From NCBI GenBank assembly GCA_019351995.1, contig JABBOD010000003.1:1-64000 (forward strand): a stretch of DNA of 64,000 nucleotides. The letters run 5' to 3'. Positions 51,297-60,807 of this stretch are shown in pieces. Position 1 is the stretch's first letter, and the number at the start of each line of letters is the position of its first letter. The stretch is from Acidobacteriota bacterium (GTDB taxonomy: Bacteria; Actinomycetota; Actinomycetes; Actinomycetales; Microbacteriaceae). Made by a program: the position numbers and the translations under genes. The notes beneath the pieces are model-generated. The model searched no databases, was not told where the DNA came from, and saw only the letters and a program-made list of their open reading frames with translations.

Positions 51297-51797
51297 ATGA
51301 CGGAACGACAGATCCGGCTGTTCGGCGACCCGGTGTTGCGATCGAAGGCCGACCCGCTCGTGGTCACCCCGGGGGACCCGCGTATCGCCGCGCTGGTCGA
51401 AGATCTGGTGGATACGGTCACCGAGCCCGGCCGTGCCGGTGTTGCCGCACCGCAGATCGGGGTCGGGCTTCGTGCGTTCAGCTACAACGTGGACGGCGAG
51501 ATCGGGTATGTGCTGAACCCCGTGCTGGAGGTGTCCGGCGAGCCCGAACTCGTCGACGAGGGATGCCTCTCGGTGCCCGGCTTCTACTTCCCGCGGCTCC
51601 GCTATCCCGTTGCGCGCGTCACCGGGGTGAATGCCGCCGGCGAGCAGGTCGAACTCGAGGGCGAGGGGCTCATGGCCCAGGCGCTGCAGCACGAGACCGA
51701 CCACCTCGACGGCAAGCTCTACGTCGAGGGTCTCGACCATGAGACCAAGCGGGAGGCCATGCGCGCGATTCGCCAGGCGGAGTGGTTCCGGGCGTAG
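51297..51797 (+). CDS. def: Peptide deformylase
   Basis: This 166-residue enzyme removes the formyl group from the initiator methionine of new proteins. The three motifs are present: GVAAPQIG, EGCLSVPG (zinc/iron cysteine) and QHETDHLDG (two metal histidines and catalytic glutamate). ATG 51297 begins MTERQIRLFGDPVLRSKA, standard for the family. The gene lies 22 bases after the MinD-like gene and may share its transcript. Many actinobacteria carry more than one deformylase, so it need not be the only one. Confidence 0.93.
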   Translation: MTERQIRLFGDPVLRSKADPLVVTPGDPRIAALVEDLVDTVTEPGRAGVAAPQIGVGLRAFSYNVDGEIGYVLNPVLEVSGEPELVDEGCLSVPGFYFPRLRYPVARVTGVNAAGEQVELEGEGLMAQALQHETDHLDGKLYVEGLDHETKREAMRAIRQAEWFRA

Positions 51798-51842
51798 CGG
51801 CGACTACGCCGACGCGGTTCGCGAGCGGTCGCCGTGCCGGGC

Positions 51843-53669
51843 TCAGTGCACCAGCGAATCGCCCTTCGTGGCCGGTGCCCCGGAGTACATGGCCTCGATG
51901 ACGTGCAGGAAGTCCTTCAGGATGGGCGCGCGCTTGATGCTCATCTTGGGCGTCAGGTGTCCGCTGGCCTCGGTGAACTCCGTCGGCAGGATCACGAACT
52001 TGCGGATCGACTCCGCGCGGGAGACGCGCTTGTTGGCGGAATCCACCGCACGCTGCACCTCGGCGATCACCTTCGGATGCTGGGCGGCATCCTCGAGGGA
52101 CATGTCGGCGGCTTCGCCGTTGTTGTGGAGCCAGACCGGCAGCATCTCGGGATCGAGTGTGACGAGCGCCGAGATGAACGGCTTCTGGTCACCCACGACG
52201 ACGACCTGACTGATTAGGGAGTTCGAGCGGATGGGGTCCTCGAGGCTGGCGGGGGCGACATTCTTGCCGCCGGCCGTGACGATGATCTCCTTCTTGCGCC
52301 CGGTCACCGTGAGATAGCCGTCATCGTCGAGCGCGCCGATGTCGCCGGTGTGGAACCACTCGCCCTCCATGACCTCGGCGGTCGCGGTGGGGTTGTTCCA
52401 GTAGCCGGCGAAGACGTCGACACCCTTGACCAGGATCTCTCCGTCGTCCGCGATCTTGATCCCGACCCCGGGCATCGCCGGGCCGACCGTGCCGATCTTG
52501 AACTTGGAGACCAAGTTGACGGTGGCCGGCGCCGTGGTCTCCGTGAGCCCGTAGCCCTCGAGGATCTTGATGTCGAGGCTGCGGAAGAAGTGGCCGAGAA
52601 AAGTGCCGAGCGGCGCCGACCCCGATACCGCGAAACGGATCCGCCCACCCATGACCTTCTTGAGCTTGCGGTAGACCAGCCGATCGAAGAGAGCGAACTT
52701 GATGGCGAGTCCCGCGGGCACGCGCCCGGCGTCGAGCGCCTGCGAGTGCTCGACGGCGACCTGGGCCGCGGCCCGGAAGATCTTGCCCTTGCCACCCGCC
52801 TCCGCCGTCGCCTCCGCCGAGTTGTAGACCTTCTCGAAGACGCGAGGCACCGCCAGCAGGAAGGTGGGCTTGAAGCTGCCGAGCGCCGAGACCAACTGCT
52901 TGGTGTCGGCCTGGTGGCCGACCTTCGATCCCGTGTGGACCGCGAGCACCGAGATGAACCGTGCGAACACGTGCGCCGTGGTGATGAACAGCAGCGTCGA
53001 CGACCCCGGCTCGACCACCGGTCCCATCGCGACCGCGGCATTGCGGCACAGTTCGACGAAGTTCGAGTGGGTCAGAACGCAGCCTTTCGGGCGCCCGGTG
53101 GAACCCGAGGTGTAGATGATCGTGGCGAGATCCGAGCCGACCGCCATGGTGCGGCGCGTTTCGACCTCCTCATCGGTGACCGCGATGCCTCCGGCGACCA
53201 GTTTGTCGAGATCGTCGAGCTGCAGTTGCCACACCTTGGTGACGAGGGGCAGCTCCGCGCGTATCTCGTCGAACTTCGCGAAGTGGTCGGCGGTCTCGGT
53301 GATCAGGGCGGTCGCGCCTGAATCCGCGAGATTGAACTGGAGCTGCGCCGGGGCGGAGGTCTCGTAGATCGGCACCAGCACGGCGCCGGCGAACCAGGTG
53401 GCGAAGTCCACGAGCGTCCACTCGTAGCGCGTCTTGCAGATGAAACCGATCTTCTCGCCCGGCTGGATGCCCGCGGCGATCAGGCCCTTGGCCAGGGCGA
53501 CGACCTGCCGATGGAACTCGGCGGTGGACACATCCGTCCAGCCCCCGTCAGCGGTGGGGAGCGCGAAAAGCGGCGCGTCCGGGGTCGCCGCAACACGGGC
53601 GACCAGCAGATCGGTGGTGTTGGCATCCGGGTCGGCAGGGACAGCGGCAGGTGTGAAGTACTCGTTCAT
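51843..53669 (-). CDS. fadD: Long-chain acyl-CoA synthetase (FadD15-like)
   Basis: This 608-residue adenylating enzyme activates fatty acids with ATP to acyl-CoA. The P-loop is TIIYTSGSTGRPKGCVLTH, and the adenylation motifs are YGLTETTAPATVN, WFHTGDIGALDDDGYLTVTGRKKEIIVTAGGKNVAP. A GAAGGAG site precedes ATG 53669; the frame upstream of it has no family match. The type with a C-terminal helical cap is FadD15-like and AMP-binding. In mycobacteria fadD15 is in the same conserved neighbourhood as aroG and pknL, supporting orthology. Confidence 0.9.
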   Translation of the reverse strand: MNEYFTPAAVPADPDANTTDLLVARVAATPDAPLFALPTADGGWTDVSTAEFHRQVVALAKGLIAAGIQPGEKIGFICKTRYEWTLVDFATWFAGAVLVPIYETSAPAQLQFNLADSGATALITETADHFAKFDEIRAELPLVTKVWQLQLDDLDKLVAGGIAVTDEEVETRRTMAVGSDLATIIYTSGSTGRPKGCVLTHSNFVELCRNAAVAMGPVVEPGSSTLLFITTAHVFARFISVLAVHTGSKVGHQADTKQLVSALGSFKPTFLLAVPRVFEKVYNSAEATAEAGGKGKIFRAAAQVAVEHSQALDAGRVPAGLAIKFALFDRLVYRKLKKVMGGRIRFAVSGSAPLGTFLGHFFRSLDIKILEGYGLTETTAPATVNLVSKFKIGTVGPAMPGVGIKIADDGEILVKGVDVFAGYWNNPTATAEVMEGEWFHTGDIGALDDDGYLTVTGRKKEIIVTAGGKNVAPASLEDPIRSNSLISQVVVVGDQKPFISALVTLDPEMLPVWLHNNGEAADMSLEDAAQHPKVIAEVQRAVDSANKRVSRAESIRKFVILPTEFTEASGHLTPKMSIKRAPILKDFLHVIEAMYSGAPATKGDSLVH

Positions 53670-53736
53670 GGCAACTCCTTCGTTACCTGGGATGTTCGTA
53701 CTCTCCAGCCTACGTCGTTCGGTATTGTCGGGGTTC

Positions 53737-54687
53737 GTGCATGCCATCGGAATCGACATCGGCGGAACGAAGATCGCCGGCGCCCTCGTCAGCGAGTCTG
53801 GTGAGATTCTGCGGACCCTGAAGCGTCCGACTCCGGCGGGTGACCCGGTCGCAATCGTGCAGAACGTCGTGGAGCTGGTGACCGAGCTCGGCGACGGCGA
53901 GGACGTCATCGCGGCGGGCGTCGCGGCCGCCGGCTTCGTGGATGCCACCCAGTCGATCGTCTACTACGCCCCCAATATCAACTGGCGCGGTGAGCCGTTC
54001 CGTGAGCACCTCTCTCAGCTCTTGCCCGGCCTCGACATCACCATCGACAACGACGCGAACGCGGCGGGCTGGGCCGAGTACCGCTTCGGTGTCGGCCGCG
54101 GCTGCACCGACATGACCCTGCTCACGATCGGCACGGGTGTCGGCGGCGCCGTCATCGTCGACGGCAACCTACTGCGCGGCGCGTACGGCGCAGCGGGCGA
54201 GATCGGTCACCTCCGCGTCGTGCCGGGCGGCCTGCCGTGCGGCTGCGGCCAGCGCGGCTGCATCGAGCAGTACGGCTCCGGCCGCTCGCTGCTGCGCTAC
54301 GCCAACGACATCGCGGATGCCGGCGGCATCGGCCTGAACCTGGCCGCGGCTCGCGAGGCGGCGGGCCAGCTCGACGGCACGATCGTCGGTGGGCTCATCG
54401 AGGACCACGATCCGGGTGCCCTCGCCGCCCTGCGCGAGTTGGGGTCATGGCTGGGTCAGGCATCGGCATCCATCGGCGCGGTGCTCGACCCGCAACTGTT
54501 CGTCTTCGGCGGGGGAGTGGCGGCCGCGGGCGAGCTGCTGCTCGAGCCGATCCGCGAGGCGTTCCTCGCGCACCTTCCCGCGCGCGGATTCCATCCGGAG
54601 CCGACGTTCGCGGTCGCCGAACTCGTCAACGACGCCGGTGTCGTGGGTGCGGCCGATCTCGCCCGACTGCACGCCACGCGCCGTTAG
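53737..54687 (+). CDS. ROK-family glucokinase
   Basis: The protein has 316 residues from GTG 53737. ATP-binding motif AIGIDIGGTKIAGALV is at the start; sugar-binding residues are in NDANAAGWAEYRFG and GTGVGGAVIVDG. The ROK signature CGCGQRGCIEQYGSG carries the zinc ligands. ROK glucokinases phosphorylate glucose with ATP or polyphosphate, giving glucose-6-phosphate. No helix-turn-helix domain is present, so it is an enzyme, not a ROK repressor. It is divergent from fadD by 67 bases and followed by plsC. Confidence 0.9.
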   Translation: MHAIGIDIGGTKIAGALVSESGEILRTLKRPTPAGDPVAIVQNVVELVTELGDGEDVIAAGVAAAGFVDATQSIVYYAPNINWRGEPFREHLSQLLPGLDITIDNDANAAGWAEYRFGVGRGCTDMTLLTIGTGVGGAVIVDGNLLRGAYGAAGEIGHLRVVPGGLPCGCGQRGCIEQYGSGRSLLRYANDIADAGGIGLNLAAAREAAGQLDGTIVGGLIEDHDPGALAALRELGSWLGQASASIGAVLDPQLFVFGGGVAAAGELLLEPIREAFLAHLPARGFHPEPTFAVAELVNDAGVVGAADLARLHATRR

Positions 54688-54711
54688 ACTCGGAAGCCGC
54701 GGGGAGGTCGC

Positions 54712-55419
54712 ATGTTCTACTGGTTCGTGAAGACCTTCATCGTCGCTCCGTTCGCGAACTCGTTCTTTCGCCCCTGGTCGCGCGGCGACGAGAACGTGCC
54801 GACGAGCGGTGCGGTGATCTTCGTCAGCAATCACCTCTCCTTCGTCGATTCGGTGTTTCTGCCGCTCGCGTTGAAGCGGCCCATCAGCTTCCTGGCGAAG
54901 AGCGAGTACTTCACCGGATCGGGCGTCGTCGGCTGGTTGACGAAGAAGTTCTTCCTCGCCATCCATCAGCTGCCGATCGATCGTTCGGGTGGGCGGGCGT
55001 CGGAGGCCTCACTCAACTCGGGCCTCGAACACCTCGCCAACGGTGGCCAGCTCGGCATCTACCCGGAGGGCACCCGCAGCCCTGACGGCCGGCTCTACCG
55101 CGGCCGCACCGGTGTGGCGCGCATGATCCTCGAGTCCGGCGTGATCGTCGTCCCCGTCGCCATGATCGACAGCGAGAAGATCATGCCGCTCGGCTCGAAG
55201 TTCCCGAGGGTCGGGCGGGTCGGCGTGGTCTTCGGGGAGCCCCTGGATTTCGGCCGCTTCGCCGGCATGGAGGGCGACCGTTTCGTGCTCCGCTCCATCA
55301 CCGACGAGATCATGTACGAGCTGTCGCGGCTCAGCGGCCAGGAGTACGTCGACATCTACGCCTCCTCGGTGAAGGGCCGCAAGCTGAGCGCGGTGGACGC
55401 GCGGGCGGCGAAGAAGTAG
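54712..55419 (+). CDS. 1-acyl-glycerol-3-phosphate acyltransferase (PlsC-like)
   Basis: This 235-residue membrane-associated acyltransferase has the catalytic H-x4-D motif in NHLSFVDSVF and the acceptor motif YPEGTRSPDG. Two further family blocks are present (IPID-like LPIDRSGG and VPVAMIDSEK). It transfers an acyl chain to lysophosphatidic acid to form phosphatidic acid, or a related acylation. It lies 24 bases after the ROK gene, so the two are probably co-transcribed. M. tuberculosis Rv2182c is the likely counterpart in this conserved region. Confidence 0.88.
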   Translation: MFYWFVKTFIVAPFANSFFRPWSRGDENVPTSGAVIFVSNHLSFVDSVFLPLALKRPISFLAKSEYFTGSGVVGWLTKKFFLAIHQLPIDRSGGRASEASLNSGLEHLANGGQLGIYPEGTRSPDGRLYRGRTGVARMILESGVIVVPVAMIDSEKIMPLGSKFPRVGRVGVVFGEPLDFGRFAGMEGDRFVLRSITDEIMYELSRLSGQEYVDIYASSVKGRKLSAVDARAAKK

Positions 55420-55504
55420 GGGCGGCATCCGTCAGCGGTGTCTGCCGGGCTCTTATAGGCTGATCCGCTGGTGCGACTTGCGCCGCAGGACCAGAGGGAA
55501 ACCC

Positions 55505-56878
55505 GTGTCAGACCCGTCAGAGACCGTCGTGCAGGCCGATCCAAGTGTGATCGCCGGTCTCGACTATTGGCGGCAGCTGCCGATCAAGCAGCAGCCGGAG
55601 TGGCCGGAACCCGGGGCTGTTGCCGCCGCATCCGCCGAGCTCGCGAGCTTCCCGCCGCTGATCTTCGCCGGTGAGGTCGACATCCTGCGTGAGCGGCTGG
55701 CCCGCGCGGCCCGCGGTGATGCGTTCCTGCTGCAGGGCGGTGACTGCGCCGAGACCTTCGCCGGCGCGACCGCGGAGCAGATCCGCAACCGTCTCAAGAC
55801 GCTGCTGCAGATGGCCGTCGTGCTCACCTACGGCGCGTCGATGCCGATCGTGAAGATGGGCCGCATGGCGGGCCAGTTCGCGAAGCCGCGCTCGAGCGAC
55901 ACCGAGACCCGCGGCGATGTCACGCTGCCGGCGTACCGCGGCGACATCGTCAACGGCTACCCGTTCACCCCGGAGTCGCGCGAAGCCGATCCGCGCCGAC
56001 TGATCCAGGGGTACCACACCTCCGCCTCGACGCTGAACCTGATCCGCGCCTTCACCCAGGGCGGCTTCGCCGACCTCCGAGAGGTGCACAGCTGGAACCG
56101 GGGCTTCGCCACCAACCCGGCGAACCAGCGCTACGCCAGCCTCGCCTCGGAGATCGATCGCGCCGTCAAGTTCATGGAGGCGGCAGGTGCCGACTTCGAC
56201 GAGCTCAAGCGCGTCGAGTTCTACACCAGCCACGAGGGTCTGCTCATGGATTACGAGCGCCCGATGACCCGCATCGACTCGCGCAACGGCACGCCGGTCA
56301 ACACCAGCGCGCACTTCCTGTGGATCGGGGAGCGCACCCGCGGCCTGGATGACGCCCACGTCGACTACTTCTCGCGCATCCGCAACCCGATCGGCGTGAA
56401 GCTCGGCCCGAGCACCACGGCCGACGACATGGAGCGCCTGATCGACAAGCTCGACCCGAACCGCGAGCCCGGGCGTCTGACCTTCATCACGCGCATGGGC
56501 GCCGGCAGGGTGCGGGATGCGCTGCCGCCGCTGCTCGAGGCGATCAAGAGCTTCGACGCGACGCCGCTGTGGGTGACCGACCCGATGCACGGCAACGGGC
56601 TGACGACGCCGACCGGCTACAAGACCCGACGCTTCGACGACGTCGTGGATGAGGTGCGCGGCTTCTTCGAGTCCCACCGGGCCGCGGGCACCCACCCGGG
56701 CGGGATCCACATCGAGCTGACCGGCGACGACGTCACCGAGTGCCTCGGCGGCTCGGAGCAGATCGATGAGGCCACGCTGGCCACCAAGTACGAGTCGCTG
56801 TGCGACCCGCGCCTGAACCACATGCAGTCGCTGGAGCTGGCGTTCCTGGTGGCCGAGGAGCTGACGATCGCCCGCTGA
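55505..56878 (+). CDS. aroG: 3-deoxy-7-phosphoheptulonate synthase, class II
   Basis: The 457-residue class II (plant-type) DAHP synthase joins PEP and erythrose-4-phosphate as the first step of the shikimate pathway. Family landmarks are LDYWRQLPIKQQPEWP, the metal-site cysteine in LLQGGDCAETF, MGRMAGQFAKPRSS, GEWRNHLWIGERTR-like HFLWIGERTRGLDDAHVDYF and WVTDPMHGNGLT, with the ELTGDDVTECLGG loop near the end. GTG 55505 follows GAGGGAA. It matches Rv2178c in position. The enzyme ties PEP, made by ppsA, to aromatic amino acid synthesis, including tryptophan. Confidence 0.93.
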   Translation: MSDPSETVVQADPSVIAGLDYWRQLPIKQQPEWPEPGAVAAASAELASFPPLIFAGEVDILRERLARAARGDAFLLQGGDCAETFAGATAEQIRNRLKTLLQMAVVLTYGASMPIVKMGRMAGQFAKPRSSDTETRGDVTLPAYRGDIVNGYPFTPESREADPRRLIQGYHTSASTLNLIRAFTQGGFADLREVHSWNRGFATNPANQRYASLASEIDRAVKFMEAAGADFDELKRVEFYTSHEGLLMDYERPMTRIDSRNGTPVNTSAHFLWIGERTRGLDDAHVDYFSRIRNPIGVKLGPSTTADDMERLIDKLDPNREPGRLTFITRMGAGRVRDALPPLLEAIKSFDATPLWVTDPMHGNGLTTPTGYKTRRFDDVVDEVRGFFESHRAAGTHPGGIHIELTGDDVTECLGGSEQIDEATLATKYESLCDPRLNHMQSLELAFLVAEELTIAR

Positions 56879-56884
56879 GCGCTG

Positions 56885-58870
56885 CTAGGTGCCGAGTGAG
56901 ACCGTCACCGTCGACCCCTTGTCGACGACGTTCCCGGCGTTCGGAGCGATTGAAGTGACCTTCACTCCTGGGAATGGAGCCAGAGCCTGGCTAAGCCCTC
57001 CGTCGTTGGCGAACTGGATCTTGAAGCCCGCGTCGGTCAGCGCCTTCTTCGCGTCCGACCACTTCTTCCCCACCACATTAGGCACCGCAACCTGCTCCTT
57101 GCCCTTCGAGGTCTGCAGTTGCACCAGATCGCCGGTTCGGATGGTCAGCGGGCTGCCGTCCGCCTTCGTGGTCACCAGGCCGACAACGGCGCCCTTCGGC
57201 ACGTCCTGACTGAACACGTCGACGGTGCCGGACACGGTCAGCCCGATACCCTTCAGCTCGGCGGTCGCGTCCGTCAGGCTCTTGCCGCTCAGGTCACCGG
57301 GCAACGGCCCCGCCGAGATCACGAGGGTGATCGGCTGCTTCTCGCCGTACGTCGCGACGCCGTTCAGGCTGGTGTTCTTGGCGTCGAGCGCGTCGATGAC
57401 CGTGCCGGCGGGTACCTTCGCGTCGAACTGGCGGATCGGCGTTCCCGCGGTCCAGTGCGTCGAGATGAGGGCATCCGCGTCCTTCTCGGTCTGCCCGACG
57501 AAGGTCGGAAGGTCGAAGGGCCGAGGTCCCTGAGAGAGCAGCAGCTGCACCGCCGCGCCCTTCGTCACCGGCTGACCGATCGCGGGACTGGTCTGGGCTA
57601 CGGCGCCGGTGGGGACATCCACCGAGTACGCCTGACCTCTCGTCGGATTCACCTTCAGGCCCAGCTTGGTCAGCGCCGCGGTCGCGTCGACGGGGGTCAT
57701 CTTCACGATCGAGGCCGGGATGACGACCCGCGAACCGGGCCCCGCGCCGAAGTACCAGCCGGCAGCTCCCGCGGCGGCGGCCAGCAGCAGGACGACGAGG
57801 AACAGCGCCAGGCCGCGCCCGCGCCGCTTCTGCGACACCCTCGTGAGGGCGGCGGTGGAATCCGAGACCACGGCGTTTCTGCTCGGGGGTCGCGCGTCGA
57901 TGATCTGGGTCTCGTCGGTCGCTCCCCGGGGCGTCTGCCCGGGAGCTGGCGGCATGAAGCGCTCGGTCGAGGCGGCCGGCAGCACCATCGTGCGCTGCGT
58001 GGCCGTCGAGCCAGTCGGGAGGGCCGTGCTCAACAGCGACTCGGTGTCGTGGAGCTGATCGAGCATCGCGCGGGCGTCGCGCGGTCGCTCCTCGGGATCG
58101 CGCGCGGTCGCCCACATGACCAGCTCATCGAGTTCGGCCGGCACCTTCGAGTTCTTGTTGCTCGGCGCGGGAACCGTGTCATTGGCGTGCTGGTAGGCGA
58201 TCTGCATGGGCTGCTCGCCCTTGAACGGCTGCTCGCCGGTCAGCATCTCGAACATCATGATCCCGACCGCGTAGATGTCGCTGCGGGTGTCGGCGATCCC
58301 GCGGGTGACGAGCTCCGGTGACAGGTACGCGATCGTGCCCAACAGCGCGGCACCCGTCGCCGTGTTCGCGGATGCCGCCCGCGCCAGCCCGAAGTCGCCG
58401 ATCTTGATCCGACCGTCGTCGGCCAGCAGTACGTTCTCGGGTTTCAGATCCCGGTGGACGATGCCGGCCTTGTGCGCGGCGGCCAGGCCGGACAGCACCG
58501 CCTCGGTGATGTCGATGGTCTGCTGGCTGGTCAGCGCGCCGTACTCCTGCATCAGATCGCGGAGGGTGATGCCGGGGAGGTACTCCATGACCAGGTATGC
58601 GCTGTCGGCATCCTGCCCCTGGTCGAAGACGTTGACGACGTTCGGATGCGCCAGTCGGGCGGCCGAACGGGCCTCCTGGATGAAGCGCTGCTTGAACTGG
58701 CTGTCGTCGGCAAGGTGCCCGTGCATGACCTTGACGGCGACGCGGCGCTCGAGCCGCAGGTCGGTGGCGAGGTAGACCGTCGCCATGCCGCCGCGGGCGA
58801 TTCGTGAGCGCACCTGATATCGGCCGTCGATGAGACGGCCGATCATCGGATCTGTGGTGTTGACACTCAC
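56885..58870 (-). CDS. pknL: PASTA-domain Ser/Thr protein kinase (PknL-position)
   Basis: This 661-residue transmembrane kinase has a complete Hanks domain at 1-280: glycine-rich loop IARGGMATVYLA, lysine K47 (AVKVM), HRDLKPENV, DFGLA and the APE-like SPE. After a Pro/Ser-rich juxtamembrane part, one membrane helix lies at about 360-380 (LALFLVVLLLAAAAGAAGW), followed by four PASTA repeats outside the cell, which bind peptidoglycan. GTG 58870 starts the kinase. Mycobacterial PknL has no PASTA part, so this copy resembles the corynebacterial form. It lies next to a Rv2175c-like gene, whose homologue is a PknL substrate (known). Confidence 0.9.
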   Translation of the reverse strand: MSVNTTDPMIGRLIDGRYQVRSRIARGGMATVYLATDLRLERRVAVKVMHGHLADDSQFKQRFIQEARSAARLAHPNVVNVFDQGQDADSAYLVMEYLPGITLRDLMQEYGALTSQQTIDITEAVLSGLAAAHKAGIVHRDLKPENVLLADDGRIKIGDFGLARAASANTATGAALLGTIAYLSPELVTRGIADTRSDIYAVGIMMFEMLTGEQPFKGEQPMQIAYQHANDTVPAPSNKNSKVPAELDELVMWATARDPEERPRDARAMLDQLHDTESLLSTALPTGSTATQRTMVLPAASTERFMPPAPGQTPRGATDETQIIDARPPSRNAVVSDSTAALTRVSQKRRGRGLALFLVVLLLAAAAGAAGWYFGAGPGSRVVIPASIVKMTPVDATAALTKLGLKVNPTRGQAYSVDVPTGAVAQTSPAIGQPVTKGAAVQLLLSQGPRPFDLPTFVGQTEKDADALISTHWTAGTPIRQFDAKVPAGTVIDALDAKNTSLNGVATYGEKQPITLVISAGPLPGDLSGKSLTDATAELKGIGLTVSGTVDVFSQDVPKGAVVGLVTTKADGSPLTIRTGDLVQLQTSKGKEQVAVPNVVGKKWSDAKKALTDAGFKIQFANDGGLSQALAPFPGVKVTSIAPNAGNVVDKGSTVTVSLGT

Positions 58871-58954
58871 CTTTTGAGTGTAGGCAGAGCCATCCTGAAC
58901 GCGGGACTGCCACACGGTGAAGACCTCTTCACGATCTGCCGCGCCGGAGGAGCG

Positions 58955-60304
58955 TCAGCCCAGTTGCCGGAGCCATGCCCATGCGCCGGACTCCCACTGG
59001 GCATAGGCGTCGGGATACGCCGAGACCTGCACGGCCTGCGCTGCCTGCGTGACGCTCATGTTCTGCCAGCCCGGGATCTCGAGCAGCCCGCGGGTGATGC
59101 CCGCATTCGGGTTGCTCGGGCCGCCGTAGAACAGTCGTGCGGCGTAGTCGACGTTGAGCAGCTGCGCCTTGGTGCCCCATCCGGTGCTCGGACGCTGCTG
59201 GAAGATCCCGATCGAGTCGCGGTCGCCGTAGTGGAGGTTGCGCAGCCCTGACTCCTGCGCTGCCGCGGCCAAGGCAACGACGATGCCGCGGTCGGGGACG
59301 CCGAGGCGCCGGCCGACCTGGATGATGGTGCGCGCGTTGGCGGCGCTTGCTCCCGTCAGCCCGGCGGCAGAGAGCGTGGGAGCCGAGCTGCCGCTCCCGA
59401 CGGCGGCGACCGGGATCAGCAGGGTGCGTCCGGCATAGATGATGCTGGACGGGCCCAGTCCATTGGCCGCGAGGATCGCGGAGACGGTGGTGCCCGCGTT
59501 CTGCGCGATCGAGCTGATCGTGTCGCCGGTGCGGATCGTGTAGCTCGTCGACGACGCGGGCGAGGCGGCGGAGTTGCTCGGGGTGATCGCCGCAACCGTT
59601 TGCACGTTGAGGACCGGCGCTCCGCCCGACGGAATGAGGAGGGTGCGACCGCTGTAGATGATGCTCGACCAGCTGAGACCGTTGGCGCTCAGCACCGCCT
59701 GCGTCGTCACCCCGAACCGGGCGGCGATGCTGCCGACCGTGTCGCCGTTTTGGATCGTGTACCGCGTTGCCGACGAGACCGCCGCGGCCGTCGTCGGTGA
59801 CGGGGCGGCGGTGATCGAGCCGCCCAGTGCGAGCACCTGGCCCGGGAAGATCAGCGACTTCCAGCTCAGTCCGTTGAGGGCAAGCACGGAGGCCGTGGAG
59901 AGACCGTAGCGACCCGCGATCGACGACACCGTGTCACCGGCCACGACGGTGTACGAGCTCGGCGCGGCGGCGGGGGTGCTCGCGGTGCTGATCGTCGCCG
60001 ACGTGGGGATGGCCGTCTTGACGGCGGTGGTGATGATCTCGCGCAGGGACGCCCGGAGTTCGCTCTTCGCCTTCTCGGGACGCTGCTTGCTGGCTGCGGA
60101 AGCGCCATCAAGCGGTCCGGCGAGATTCAGGGTGACCGTCATCGCTCCGGCCAGCATCACCGGCACCGTCGCCATGACGCCTTTGCCGAGTCGCGTCGAA
60201 CGAAAGGGGATGTCCGGCTCCGGCGGGGGGGCACTGATCGGTGTGGGCGCGAGCCCGGAGAACACCCGGCGCGCGAATGTTCCGCTGTCCGTTAAGTCGC
60301 TCAT
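58955..60304 (-). CDS. Secreted LysM protein with a lytic-transglycosylase-like C-terminus
   Basis: This 449-residue envelope protein has a membrane signal/anchor at about 40-65, then three LysM peptidoglycan-binding repeats, each with Y-T/Q...GDT-x-x-S-I-A and ending L-L-I-P or similar (about 118-165, 185-230, 255-305). The C-terminal 120 residues contain QESGLRNLHYGDRDSIGIFQQRPSTGWG, with the catalytic glutamate of SLT-like muramidases. It likely cleaves glycan strands at division or growth sites. ATG 60304 starts the exported form. It is divergent from the Rv2175c-like gene. Confidence 0.88.
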   Translation of the reverse strand: MSDLTDSGTFARRVFSGLAPTPISAPPPEPDIPFRSTRLGKGVMATVPVMLAGAMTVTLNLAGPLDGASAASKQRPEKAKSELRASLREIITTAVKTAIPTSATISTASTPAAAPSSYTVVAGDTVSSIAGRYGLSTASVLALNGLSWKSLIFPGQVLALGGSITAAPSPTTAAAVSSATRYTIQNGDTVGSIAARFGVTTQAVLSANGLSWSSIIYSGRTLLIPSGGAPVLNVQTVAAITPSNSAASPASSTSYTIRTGDTISSIAQNAGTTVSAILAANGLGPSSIIYAGRTLLIPVAAVGSGSSAPTLSAAGLTGASAANARTIIQVGRRLGVPDRGIVVALAAAAQESGLRNLHYGDRDSIGIFQQRPSTGWGTKAQLLNVDYAARLFYGGPSNPNAGITRGLLEIPGWQNMSVTQAAQAVQVSAYPDAYAQWESGAWAWLRQLG

Positions 60305-60397
60305 GCTGCTGCCTTCCCCCGGCACCGAGATATCGGTCTGTCTAAGCTGTCACAGAACAATAGTCGAGTCAACCATCGTGGTTTGTGGGGCCTGGGT

Positions 60398-60411
60398 TTA
60401 CATGTTTGTAA
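60398..60411. promoter_or_regulatory. Possible palindrome between the LysM and Rv2175c-like genes
   Basis: TTACA (60398-60402) and TGTAA (60407-60411) form a five-base inverted repeat with a four-base spacer, in an AT-rich gap of 155 bases. Its arms resemble sites of response regulators that control envelope genes in actinobacteria, but the match is short. The evidence is weak. Confidence 0.25.
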
Positions 60412-60459
60412 CATTCGCACGTCGAGACTCGCCCCCTCGGAACGTGGCAGTCTTGTGGG

Positions 60460-60801
60460 GTGAGCGATAGCGCCGGTGCGACCTGGCTGACCATTCCCGA
60501 CCTCGTCGAACTGCTGAGGCTTCCGCAGAGCAAGGTCCGTCGGCTGATCGAGGATCGCGCGATCCTGGCCACTCGGGTCGACGGGGTTCTCAAGGTGCCG
60601 GCTGCCTTCATCTCCGGCGGCGAACCGCTCGGCGATCTGAAGGGCACCATCGTGGTGCTCGGGGACGCCGGGTTCAGCGACGACGAGGCCATGCACTGGC
60701 TGCTGTCGGAGGAAGACAGCCTGGGCGTCTCTCCCGTTGATGCGCTCAAGGCCGGCCGGAAGGCCGAGGTGCGGCGCGTCGCCCAAGCCCTCGGGTTCTG
60801 A
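60460..60801 (+). CDS. Rv2175c-like DNA-binding protein
   Basis: The protein has 113 residues from GTG 60460. The N-terminal helix-turn-helix (LTIPDLVELLRLPQSKVRRLIEDRAI) and the conserved C-terminal PVDALKAGRKAEVRRVAQALGF match Rv2175c, a PknL substrate in M. tuberculosis that binds DNA non-specifically (known). The long N-terminal extension with the phosphorylated Thr of Rv2175c is not present here, so control by the neighbouring kinase may differ. It is a plausible target of the PknL-type kinase at 56.9 kb. Confidence 0.85.
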   Translation: MSDSAGATWLTIPDLVELLRLPQSKVRRLIEDRAILATRVDGVLKVPAAFISGGEPLGDLKGTIVVLGDAGFSDDEAMHWLLSEEDSLGVSPVDALKAGRKAEVRRVAQALGF

Positions 60802-60807
60802 GCCCGC

